Source: Tetrahymena thermophila SB210
Lineage: Eukaryota; Ciliophora; Oligohymenophorea; Hymenostomatida; Tetrahymenidae
Direction of reading: 5' to 3'
Assembly: GCF_000189635.1 (NCBI RefSeq)
Contig: NW_002476569.1
Coordinates: 374,727-438,726 of the forward strand
Length of the DNA: 64,000 nt
In this document: piece after piece, positions 53,301 through 64,000 of the stretch
How positions within the stretch are numbered: the first letter of the stretch is position 1
Layout of the letters: each line of letters starts with the position of its first letter
Translations under genes and position numbers: made by a program
Notes under the pieces: generated by a model
What the model saw: only the letters and a program-made list of their open reading frames with translations
Told to the model about the DNA's origin: nothing
The model's database searches: none

Positions 53301-56300
53301 TTCTTTGAAAATTTTGAACTCAATTTTCCAATTAAATTTAACAAAAGTTTAATTTCTTTAATGCTAAATGACAAATAATCTAATAATATGTAGTGTTTCT
53401 TTAAACTCATTTGTAATTATGAATAAAACTTCTCTAGATAATTCTTAAATCTAAATAGTTTAAGTAAATGGGTTTACTAGTTAATTTTAAATATTTCTAG
53501 ATGAGTAATATCAGAATATTTTCTTATTTTCTAGCATAATATCAATTTATAATTTTAATGGAGTTTTTAATACAACTTATTCGCTAAAAACTCAACTTAC
53601 TTCATGCAGTATCTAACAAGGATTCTTACTATTTTCATCATAATAATGTAAATTATTAAAAGATTATTCTTTTTATTTAAATAAAAATGATAGTAAAAAT
53701 ATAATCTTTAAAGTTTTAATTATAAAATTTTGAAAATTAAAAAATATTTAAAAAAAATAAATTATTTTAAAAAAATAATATTTAATTTTAGAATTCACAA
53801 TTTATATTATGTAAAATATTTTTAAAATTTTAAATATTTAATAAATTAATTTTAAAACCTAGTTATTTACTTTATTTACAGAGATACTTTGTAACTTAGA
53901 TAAAATTTCATTTCAGGACCTTCAGGATTAAATATAATAAATTATATTTATGTAGACTACTTACAGCAAATAATATTATATGCTAACTAGTACTTATTTG
54001 CTTAGATCTATATTTATGATTCTTAGACTCTTTAAAACATTGCAAAAATAAATGGATCCTTTGCTTAAAATCAGATAGGTTATGTTGTGTAGATGTATTT
54101 TGATCCATTTTCAACAACACTATTATACCTTGATACTTAAGGTAACTTATATGTTATGTTCCCTTATTAAAGTAATTCTATTTAAAATAATTACAAAATA
54201 ACTGAAATAATTGATAGAAACGAATAATTAGTTAGCTTTTCTTTTGATAAAGTTACCAATAATCTCATTGTGTATAGTACTAGTGCAGTTTACTAAATAA
54301 ATTATAGTACAGCAGGGAATTAATATGAAGCTTAATTGAACGAACCAGCTAATTTATTTTCAACTATACCATTGAATTCTCAACTCTTAGATTTTTTGAT
54401 TTTTAATACTGATAATACAATTTTTAGATACTCAAAATTCCACATAAGTTACGAAACAGTTTTGGAGGGTTCATAAATTGTTGATATCATGTATAATTGT
54501 TAATCTGATATATTAGTTATAGCTTAAAAAAATGCAGTATTATTTTACTAGTAATACTAATATTCAAAAGACAATCAATAAATTTCTAATATTTTTAGTA
54601 TCTAAGAAATATAATTCAATAAATTCATCCTTTCTAATGTCTATCTAACTCTCGATAAAAAAGTAATTCATTGTGACCTAAAGACTGGTTTAATAATTAG
54701 AACTTTTTAGTTATAATCTTCAGTATTAGTAACTTAATTCTAATCTAATAAAAATTAAGATTTAATTTTCTTTGGTCTCAGTGATGGTTAAGTTTTGTAA
54801 TATAACTTAAGTGATTAAAGTGTATTTTACTATCCAGTTTCTGATGCTAGTTTTAATACTTCTATAATAAATATTATTTTAGATGAATCAAAAAAACCAT
54901 AGCAGCAAGCTTTTTTTGTCTCTAATGGAGGGATTTTAATACAAGTTGATTTTGTTATAAATAAAATAATTTCTAAAATAAATCTAATTAATTTAGTCAA
55001 TGAAGAAAGTGAAATACAACTAGTAGATTTTTTGGTAGACCTGGTATTCTCTAGATACATATTTTTCTTTGATGGATAAAAAAAAGTTTATGTTTGGAAC
55101 TATTAAACCAATAAACAAGAAGATTACCTAGCATTAACAAACAACCATGGAAATAAAATTACTTTAATATAAGGATAATTTGTGATAACTTCTTGCAGAT
55201 TCCAGTTGAACATATACAGCATCTAAAAAAAGATTAAATTACTAACATTAATTTAGAGAAACTTTCGAGCTGATATTATTACAAACTTCTAGATTATTGA
55301 CAATAATATTATTATTATTTTCTTTTAACTAAAATATGAAATTATTTTACTTAAAAATAATTAGAATAGTTTAATATCATAAAAATAATTCAATTATCCA
55401 AAGTTGCTGGGTTATATTTATAACTAATCTAATAAATTTTTAAAAATTTATGGATTACATTAAGGAGGAGTTTTTGAAGACAATTATAGTCTATCTATTT
55501 ATAATTAGAATTAAACTCAATCTGAGTGCTCTATAATATTGAATAATGATGTGTAACAAGTAAAACAACAGATATTGAATGTAGTTCCAAAATAAACTGT
55601 TGTGAATCAAATATAAGGATTAACTACTTAAAACTAAGTTAACTGGACAAACTTAATTTTTTTAGAAATAAATAACCAATAATTTATGAATGTAATTTAA
55701 TTTATTTCTTAAAATTAGATCTCTAACTCCTAATTCATATTTTCTCCGCAAACTGGTACTTAAAACGATCTTCAATTATAAAACAACACATTTTCTATAT
55801 TAAAATAGCAAATTCTTTAAATATTTAACTATAATTTTGTTTTCAGTAACAATAATAATTAAGCAATTTAAATTACTCTTAATTAAAATACTCAGTATGT
55901 TACTTGGTAAAATATAAGCATAGTTAATTAATGCATAGATAATGTAAACATCTAGATTGCTAATATTTAACAAATAATTTTATAATCAATAAAATTATCT
56001 TAATTAAAACTGTGCAATTAATCAATAAATTAGAATTAATCTTCCACTTTGTTTAGTTTCTAAAACGTATCGAAAATTATTATTTATGACTTGGACATCT
56101 CATAAAATAGTTTCCTTTAAAAGACCCAAAATATTCTCTTTGATTTTAAGCAAATAGATAATATTTTTATAGATGGAATAAATGTCAAATTGAATATAAA
56201 TATAACAAGCTTTTTTTCTTTTACATAAATTTAAAATGTTACAATCTAAAACTCCAAAATTTTGTTAAATACAAATGAAAATTAATAAGCAAACAAGAGA

Positions 56301-59300
56301 AGATAATTGGCATAAACAGAATCTTTAGAAAATAATTCTGTTTTTAATTTTTTTGGATGTTAGTTTGTTTCTCTTTCAAATTCATAATTTTTATAAAATC
56401 AATAAATATCAATTATTTACTATTTAAACCAATATTTTCTTAATAATAAACTTACCACGTTTTATAATGACTAAGTCTAATTAAATTAATTAAATTTTAC
56501 TTCAAATAAAATAGAAAATTAACATCTTATAATGATTCAAAATACTTTTATTGTATTATACCAAATAAATTATAAAAACAATTCAGGAAGCTTCTAACTA
56601 AGCCAATAATAAACAATCTCAATATAAAGCTCAAATTTTTCTTTTAACTAAGCATAGAATGGTGGAGCACTCTTTTTTTTAGGAATCTTGTAGTCAGTTA
56701 GTTTTATTAACTCTTAATTTATTGGAAATTCTGCTACAAGCAGTGGCGGAGCTTTTTACTTTGCAGATATTGGTAATTGCTAAATTATTTTTGATTCAAA
56801 TTCAAAAGTAAGTAAGAACAAGGCCTTGATAGGAGGTGGATTAAGAATCATTCAAAGTAGCTCTATGAATTTTAAATTTCCTAAAAATTTTCCTTTTTAA
56901 AAAAATATTTTCTAAAATGAAGCAGAAATATATGGAAACGATTCAACTACTTACCCTTAATAGCTTTAATTATAGAATGTATAAGGTTAAAGCAAATAAA
57001 ATATGTATTAATTTAACTTTTAAGAAAGTACAAATTTTATTCCTTAAGCATATTAATCTTAATTTTCAAGATATGCTCATATAAAAGATTTTTAGAGCGG
57101 AGGCTAGCTTATTTTAAGAATTTTTGTTTTAGATAACTATAATCGTTCCCTTTCATTTTCTTAAGAAAAGCTCCTTGGTGAATTATATCCAAGTGATATA
57201 TAGTAAGAATTGAAAGATATTTATATCAGTATTAATAACTTAGATGTACAGCTTAGTTAATTAATTGGATAAAGGATATTAGATTACAACTAATACAATA
57301 GTACTAGCTAAGCTTTTGAGTTAACAAGTTTGCAAATTTTAGCACAACTCTAATCAAATTAACTATTTGTTATAAGTTCTAGCATTTATACTAAATCTGA
57401 AGAATCATATCCTGTATTACTTTCTATTTACTTCAGATAATGTTAATTAGGAGAAATAATCTAATCTGTTACAAATGATATTATGATATGTAAATACTGC
57501 TAAGAATAAACATACTCACTAATTGACCCTCAAGTTTTATTTAAATAGTAATTAGATTAAAGTAATTTAATAAAAAATGAATGTAATACGTGCCCACCTT
57601 CTGCTTCTAGTTGTTAAGGAGCCTCTATTAATCTTAAAAATGGCTACTGGAGGTCAAATAATTTTACTGATCAAATACTATCTTGTGATCCTTAAATTGG
57701 TTCGTGTAAGGGGGAAGATCCTAATAGTATAAATTATTGCTCTGTTGGTTACATAGGCCCTCTCTGTTAGTAATGTGATATAACAGGAGAAATTTGGTAA
57801 GGAGCTCGTTATTAAGAAGCAATCATGAAAGGTTTCTGTGAGTAATGTGCAGGAATCTATTTTTAGTATGCTTTCCTTACCTTAAAGTTTAGCATAATGG
57901 TATTTTACTTTTTTTTCAGCATGTAAGTTTTCTTAATGCAGTTTAAATTTACTTAAACATGTTACTATTTAAGAATTTTGAAAATTTTACCAATCTACAA
58001 AAATTCAATCAATGATTATTCTGGATTTCAAATTAAGATTATCATCAATTTCTACTAGCTGTCTTCTATTTTGTTTCCAAACTCATAATTTATTCCAGTT
58101 TATTTAAGCTTTTTGAATAATTTTGTAGGTCAAACAAATAGATAATTATCATTAGGAGTAAATTGTATATTACATACTAAATTAATTGAATAATTTGGCT
58201 AAGTAATCGTTTAAGAAGTATTTCAATTTCTTATTCCTTAAATGATTATTATCGTAGATTTTATTATTCTTTTATGGTTATAATACTTTACCTACAGTAA
58301 AATAAAATCCTACCATTATTTTATGATCTTTCACACGCATTTTATTTTCTTTTAAGTTGGATAAATATAATATTTTACAAAATCTCTAACCTGCACAAAA
58401 ATAGGTAATTAACTTTATAATCCATATGATCTTAGAATTAAATGCTATGATGCTGATACCTTAAAATTTAATTATCCATTTTCTATAACTATTCTATTAT
58501 TTAGAACATTCTTACCATTATTAGTATTATATAATATTAAAAAAAATAAAAATAAGCTAAATGAATGCACAATAAAGTATAAATATGGATACTACTACGA
58601 AGAGTTTTAAAGAGAGTACTATTATTGGGAATTTATTAGAACTTACCTTAAAATATTACTTATCTACATTTACACTATTATCTAACCATATTATTAAATT
58701 ACTTCATTAGTTGGCTCATTAATAATAATTGGCTTATATCTTAAAGTAGTTTAGTAAACGAATCCATTTTTTTCAAAAACTCTCTAAAAAAGCGAAATAT
58801 TATGTTACTTATTAATAGTTATAAAATTATTTTTATCAGGACTCAAATTAGATGGTGATAATAAATCTATATTATTTGCTAATATGATCTAATTTATAAT
58901 AGATTATTCATTCTTTTCTTACTGCTTCTTTTCTATTTTGCTGTTAAAAATCAAGAGCAAAAGTTCTAAATTAGGAATGTTTTTGATGATGTTGATTACA
59001 AAAATACTTCCTAAAAAATGCTATGAAAGCTTATAGAATAATATCTCTTTTAGAACATTCTATCTTTGGAGACTCATTTATAGAAATTTAGCTGTGATCA
59101 CAAAATTGAAACCTGAATTGTATTCAAATATCTCTCAATTAAATATGTCCAAAAAAGAATTGAGTCGAATTACTTAGAAAAAAAAATGTAATAATTTATT
59201 TTTTTATTATTTTTATAGATTTATTTGAATTTTGTTTATATACTATAAAGCATATGTAGCTAAAAAAATTGTAGGCTTAGAAAATACTCAAACACTGGAG

Positions 59301-59510
59301 GATAAAAGTTTAATAGGAGGAAGTCCATTCATTAGTTAGATTACATAAAATTACTCATTTATAAAGCGCCCATAATAAACAGTAAATCCTTTGAATATCT
59401 TATCGAATTCAATATACTAAACTAGATTAAATACTTTTTAGTAAACAAAAGATATTAGTAAATAAAAATCAAAAAAAATAGAGGTACTTGACTTGTCTGA
59501 TATTTCATGA
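50362..59510 (+). CDS. Gene G: 2949-residue receptor-like multi-pass membrane protein
   Basis: Exons 50362-53647, 53884-59187 and 59251-59510 join to 2950 codons ending at TGA 59508-59510. A signal peptide (residues 1-19) precedes a Cys-rich growth-factor-receptor-like region (CKECYQDQYSGVSSCNQC, residues about 20-100). Propeller-like beta repeats follow to about residue 1700, then a beta-helix (SGGAFYFADIG and ALIGGGLRII near residues 2020-2060). A second Cys-rich module has CNTCPPSASSC, NGYWRSNNF and GPLCQQCD (about 2325-2400). About seven hydrophobic segments span residues 2430-2830, with KYGYYYEEF and YYYWEFIRTYLK. A Ser/Gln-rich cytosolic tail ends the protein. The module order and C-terminal motifs match gene B. 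A surface receptor or adhesin is inferred. Confidence 0.9.
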
Positions 59511-59594
59511 GTGATTTACTAATTTTTTTTATTCATGCTTATATTTTATATTTAGCTTTCTTAATTGTATATTAAACAGTAAAATCAAATATTA

Positions 59595-59625
<31 letters not shown>

Positions 59626-59626
59626 A
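59595..59626. repeat. (TAAA)8 microsatellite
   Basis: Eight uninterrupted TAAA units in the 3' flank of gene G. A simple repeat with no evident role. Confidence 0.95.
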
Positions 59627-60022
59627 ACTTTTAGGAATTGCATGAGTTAAAAGCAAATTTTCTAAATATTTGCTTTACTAAAAATTTGATTAAATTAAAA
59701 TCAGAATTTATAATATTTTTGTAAAAACTCTATCCATATATATTTTCTAAAGTTTTATTTCATTCATTTTTTTCTTTCTACTTTATTCTATTTTAGTAAA
59801 TTAACAATTAAATCAAAAATTAGAAACTAATATTTGAAATATTAATATTTAATCAAATATTGATAGAAATATTCTGAATTATTCTTGTTAAAAAAAAATA
59901 AATAAATATACTTCTTGTTTAAATTATTTGAAATATTTATATTTTTATTTAAAATTTATGAGTTTATATTAAGTCATTTAACATTATTCTTAAAATTAAA
60001 TACTCTAAATCCTCATTAATTA

Positions 60023-60082
60023 ATGGCACCCCCCGCCATCTTTGAAGCCTACTCTGAGACCCATAAAATCCTTTTTACATGA
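60023..60082 (+). other. Isolated GC-rich patch with a 19-codon frame
   Basis: ATGGCACCCCCCGCC opens a 20-codon frame to TGA (MAPPAIFEAYSETHKILFT). The C-ending codons (GCC, ATC, TAC, ACC) resemble those of highly expressed genes such as the carrier at 28652-29566, and the 45-nt core is far richer in G/C than anything within several kb. It could be a remnant of a transposed exon, a non-coding RNA piece or foreign DNA. Not annotated as a gene. Confidence 0.4.
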
Positions 60083-60458
60083 TTGTAGAAGTAAAAAAAA
60101 AATTATTATTTTACATAATAATACAATAATTAATTTAATCAATAAATAACATTTTTTGAAATAATCAATGTTTTTTTTTTAATTATTTTGTATGTTAAAA
60201 AAATTATTTGGAATAAAATTTTTGAGAGTGAAATGCCTTGAATGTATATTTATCATCAAATAATCTGTATTTAAATAAGAAATTTTTATTAGAGCGAAAT
60301 TTAATTAAAATGATAAAGGTTTTTTAATTTGTTTTTTATAAAGAGCAAGCATCTTATAAATTATCTTTAGTTTAAACTTAAATTCATGCATTCTTATGAA
60401 TAAATAAATCAAAAATAATAGAAAATTAAAAGCAATTTAAAAAGGAAAGAATAAAAAT

Positions 60459-63400
60459 ATGGGGAAGTTCTACTTATTTATTTTCATTATTTAAGTAATA
60501 AAAGGGTTTTCAGAATGTATCACTGGCTGTAAGGAATGCTATTAAGATTAGTATAGCGGAGTTTCATCTTGCAATTAATGTTTTGAAGGATACTAGTTCG
60601 ATAAATCCAACAAAATATGCATATATTAAAGCTGCCTTCCTAATCTCTACTTTTAGAAAGACATCACTTACCAAAATGATTCAATAGGAAGTTGCTAGTC
60701 TATTTGCCAACCGTTATTTTATAGAAATACTTAGTCGAATACATGCCAATAACTGATTCAGTGCTCCTCTTCCTATGCAACGAGCAATAACTTATAAAAT
60801 TTAGGCATTCCTATTGATTTCTTTATCTATTAATAACTCTACTATGTTTCTCTTTAGTTAGGCTATCTTTCGATATATGATAAAAACGGAATGTTTTTGA
60901 TTAAAAATTTGAGTTATCTTTAGGATGATCTGTAAATATTAAACATAAATGGAAATATTATAGCTTTGAAATAATCATAGTCAATTGAAATTTGGGACAT
61001 CATAAATGAGAGTAGAAATCAGATTTTTACATCTCAGTAGATTTTAATTAATTAACAGACGCTTGTTAGCCTTTGGAATAAAAATTAATTTATAATGATC
61101 TATAATTTAACTAATTAGATTGCAATGTTTTAAATTATTTATGATATTAGCTAATAACAATCATTTGTTACCAATCCCATTCAAGTAATATGTAATCAAA
61201 AATTTATTCAAATTACAAATGACTTTATGTTTATGGGAAACTCTACCAATTTAATTGTTTATTAATTGAGTTTTTAGTATGAGGAAAATTAATTAAATTT
61301 TGCATAATCATTTATTTGCAATTTTAAATAACAAGTAAATTTTCTCTCTGTCCTTTAGACTCCTTTTATGGATGTATTTTTTTCAGTCTTAAGCGATTAG
61401 ATTGCAATCGTTAATGTAACTAATAAAAGTTGCTCAACTGTCATCTAGCTATCTTAAATTCAAAAAGTTAAGTTAATAGTTCCTGGGTTGGTGTAAAATG
61501 ATTTTCGCTTAATAATTTTAAATCAAAATTCCCTCGTGAATTATAAATGGATGGATAGGACATAATTCGCTATATAGCTTGACATTAACAGCTAAGATAA
61601 AATAATTGATTTTGAAGTTGGAAATTTTTCTGGATTAAGTAATCAGCTTTTTATTATAGTAAACCAAACACTATAGATGTATAACTATAATTATAGTCTT
61701 GAGACGTATGATTAATTGAAATAAACACTTTCTCTAAATTTTCCTTTTTAATCTTTAAAAAAAATGCCTATTTTACAATAAAATTAAACATTTGAATCTT
61801 AGATGCTTTTTGAAATTGCTTTTTTTTCTAAATCCTCAATTCAGATAATTGCTAAAGACTTAGTTAATCCACTTTCTTTAAATAAAAAAATAATAAAAAA
61901 TTATAATTTACCTTTCCCCACTCCTATAAGTCAAGTAAATTAATTAATCTAAATTTTTTCTCCACCCATTCTAACTTCTTGCCACTAAAATGGGGATTTT
62001 ATCTTTTACGATACTTCTCGTCCAACAAGAATTCAGTTGATATAGCGAAAAAACTTTAACAATCAAGCTTGTATGCAAATGGATAGATTTTACAATAATA
62101 AAATAATAGCACTGACTGGTTCATAGGTTCTTTTAATTGACCCCTCTCAATAGATAGTAAACACTTCTTTAAATAATTTAACTAATATTATTTAAATCAC
62201 ATCAAATTATGATAAGCTGGCAATCAATTATAATAATTGCATATAAATTTTATCAACAGAATTTATAAGCATATTCGTTTAATGTTCAAATGATTTTTCT
62301 AGTAACAATCTAAATATAGCACTTAATAACGACTTGAAACTTATCACTCAAAAAATATAAGCCATTTTCGTCTATCAATTAAATTTAACAGATTAATCCG
62401 CTTCTTTAGTTTACTCTCTATTGCAAACAAGCAATATCTAGTTAATTAACTTCTTTAAATAATTCAGTTCAGATTAAAGTAATATACTTAATAGCTATGT
62501 AATTGAAGAGATAGCAATATTTGACTCTCTATCCAATTTAAGTTTTTATAACATTTCTCTTTTGCAAACCTGCTCATCCTTTAATCTGAAGGTTAAAAGT
62601 ATTTTATAATTAAAAAGAGTTTTAAATGATAACAATGCTTACTTTATTTCAGGAATAGATATTTTAAGTGGTTTGTATGACATGATTTTCATTTTAAAAA
62701 ATAGTAATCAACAATTCCTAGTAAATTCAGCTTCAATTAAACCATCAATCGAATAACCTTTTAAAAAAATAAATGGAAAAGGAAATGCTTTTTATCATTT
62801 TAAATTTGAGTTTAATTTAAATTTTTTTAGTCTTCTTAAAGAATATGAAATTGATCCTAAAAGAAACATCACATACATATCAGGACACGATTATCTTGCT
62901 GGTGACTATGCAACATATCCATTAAATAATATTGAGTCTGGTTCCTCAACTCTTTTATGCATATATGGTTCTTAATCAGGTTTAATTTATATTGCTAAAC
63001 TCAACCAATATAGATATACAGAAATATCAACAAAGAATATGTTATCTACATCTGATGCCAGTGACGTAATTATAGAAATTATTTAAAGCGCTTATCTTGG
63101 AGTTTATTTTGTTAGAACTGCTAAAAAAATTACTTCCTTTAATTTATTTACAAATGATTTTATAGAAGAATTAACTCCAACAATACCTACAGGTCAATCT
63201 TTTTCATAAATTAGCTTAGTATAAGGAACACTTAGTGTTATTTGCTGGAATTAGAAATAAGTTCTTTTAATAAACTACGAGTCCGCTTCTTCCTAAAAAT
63301 ACTACTTCAGTAACATGAGTTAAATAAATGGGTGGCTATATGATTCCATCTAAAATGTTTTCTATATCTATGGTTCAAGTTTTTCAAAGCTTGATACTTC

Positions 63401-64000
63401 TTTCAAAGTTTTGAATTCATATTTTCAATTAAACTTAACAGCAGTTTAATTTCTTCAATGCCAAATGGCAAATGATTTAATAGTATGCAGCGTTTCTTTA
63501 AATTCGTTTGTAATTATGAATAAAACTTCTCAAGATAATTCTTAAATCTAAATCGTCTAGGTAAATGGATTTACCAGTTAATTTTAAATATTTATTGACT
63601 AGTAATATTAGAATATTTTCTTATTTTCTAGCATAATATCAATTTATAATTTCAATGGGATTTTTAATAAAACTTATTCACTAAAAACTCAATTTACTTC
63701 TTGCAGTATCTAACAAGGATTCTTACTATTTTCATCATAATAATGTAAAATTTTATTAAATTAATTATTCTTTTTATTTAAATAAAAATGATTGTAAAAA
63801 TATTATCTTTTAAATTTTTAATTATAAAATTTTGAAAATTGAATTATAACTAATGAAAGAATTTAAAAAATTCAATTTAATTTAATTTTAGAATTCATAG
63901 TTTCTATTATATAAAATAATCTAAAAATTCAAAATATTTATAAATTAACTTTAAAACCTAGTTATTTACTTTATTTACAGAGATACTTTGTAACTTAGAT
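60459..64000 (+). CDS. Gene H: tandem copy of gene G, 5' part, cut by the window end
   Basis: Exon 1 is 60459-63744, exactly 3286 nt like exon 1 of gene G; exon 2 begins at 63983 and runs past 64000. The frame was read through the first ~1.3 kb and at the 3' end without a TGA. It starts MGKFYLFIFIIQVIKGF, a signal peptide, then the same Cys-rich module (CKECYQDQYSGVSSCNQC) and propeller-like repeats. Differences from G are mostly single-base changes, for example CIIGCKE in G against CITGCKE in H. It should continue into the beta-helix, Cys-rich and membrane modules outside the window. An intact, expressed paralogue is likely. Confidence 0.88.

Larger units (their letters stand above)
59511..60458. 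other. Intergenic region between genes G and H
   Basis: About 950 bp, AT-rich. It contains a (TAAA)8 run at 59595-59626 and an isolated GC-rich patch at 60023-60082, both listed separately. From about 60190 it resembles the 5' flank of gene G, so the promoter of H was duplicated with the gene. Confidence 0.7.
50362..64000. repeat. Tandem duplication, period about 10.1 kb (genes G and H)
   Basis: The segment beginning near 50060 recurs near 60190 and runs to the window end. The two ATGs are 10,097 bp apart. Coding parts are close to identical, with scattered substitutions and no net indel over 3286 nt of exon 1. The first introns have diverged in sequence more than the exons, as expected for an older duplication under selection. 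Confidence 0.92.

Noticed and set aside
1-64000. Reading the window with the standard genetic code
   Set aside because: Only short frames appear. The carrier, the channel and all giant genes are continuous only with TAA/TAG as Gln and TGA as stop.
50362-64000. The Tetrahymena mating-type (MTA/MTB) locus
   Set aside because: Cys-rich plus multi-helix membrane proteins recall it, but MTA and MTB are a divergent pair; here copies are in tandem, with beta-helix and propeller-like ectodomains.
1-64000. Chromosome breakage sequence or telomere repeats
   Set aside because: I looked for the 15-base breakage motif (AAACCAACCTCTTT core) and for GGGGTT repeats on both strands and saw neither.
1-64000. 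CRISPR arrays, bacterial operons, Shine-Dalgarno sites
   Set aside because: Eukaryotic introns and the ciliate code rule out a prokaryotic reading; the repeats seen are simple-sequence or duplications.

Overview
This window reads as ciliate nuclear DNA, most like Tetrahymena or a close relative (genus inferred, species not determinable). The sequence is very AT-rich. Every long gene stays open only when TAA and TAG are read as glutamine and TGA is the sole stop. Introns are short (mostly 50-110 nt), AT-rich and GT..AG. With the standard code almost nothing is visible. With the ciliate code I could trace about a dozen real genes, several of them exon by exon.

Layout. 1-6688 (-): gene A, a giant surface protein with a signal peptide, a beta-propeller-like region and a beta-helix; it runs off the left edge. 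9389-17898 (-): gene B, its tandem paralogue, complete, ending in a Cys-rich module and about eight membrane segments. 18468-18990 (-): a possible exon of an unknown gene. About 19131-19202: a near-perfect hairpin. 19891-22662 (-): a 902-residue low-complexity protein. 23395-24229 (+): a Gln-rich protein. 25793-27110 (+): a predicted DNA-binding-type protein. 28652-29566 (-): the mitochondrial ADP/ATP carrier. 31196-35344 (-) and 43081-47208 (-): intronless paralogues D and F, secreted proteins of about 1380 residues that look GPI-anchored. Between them lie, on the + strand, a cyclic-nucleotide-type cation channel with a CCHC zinc knuckle (36732-40323) and an orphan multi-pass membrane protein (41130-42641). 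A 100-N assembly gap sits at 49096-49195. 50362-59510 (+): gene G, a 2949-residue receptor-like protein. 60459-64000 (+): gene H, a tandem copy of G cut by the window end.

The theme is cell-surface proteins. A, B, G and H belong to one superfamily: signal peptide, propeller-like repeats, parallel beta-helix with GG[A/G] turns, a Cys-rich module with a GYWR motif and GPLC..CD, then about seven or eight membrane helices carrying a shared YYWEFI motif. A and B share intron positions and phases. G and H have a first exon of exactly equal length. With D and F, six giant ectodomain proteins sit in 64 kb, mostly as duplicated pairs. This looks like an expanding locus for surface receptors or adhesins; that role is inferred. 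The carrier, channel and DNA-binding-type genes appear to be unrelated neighbours.
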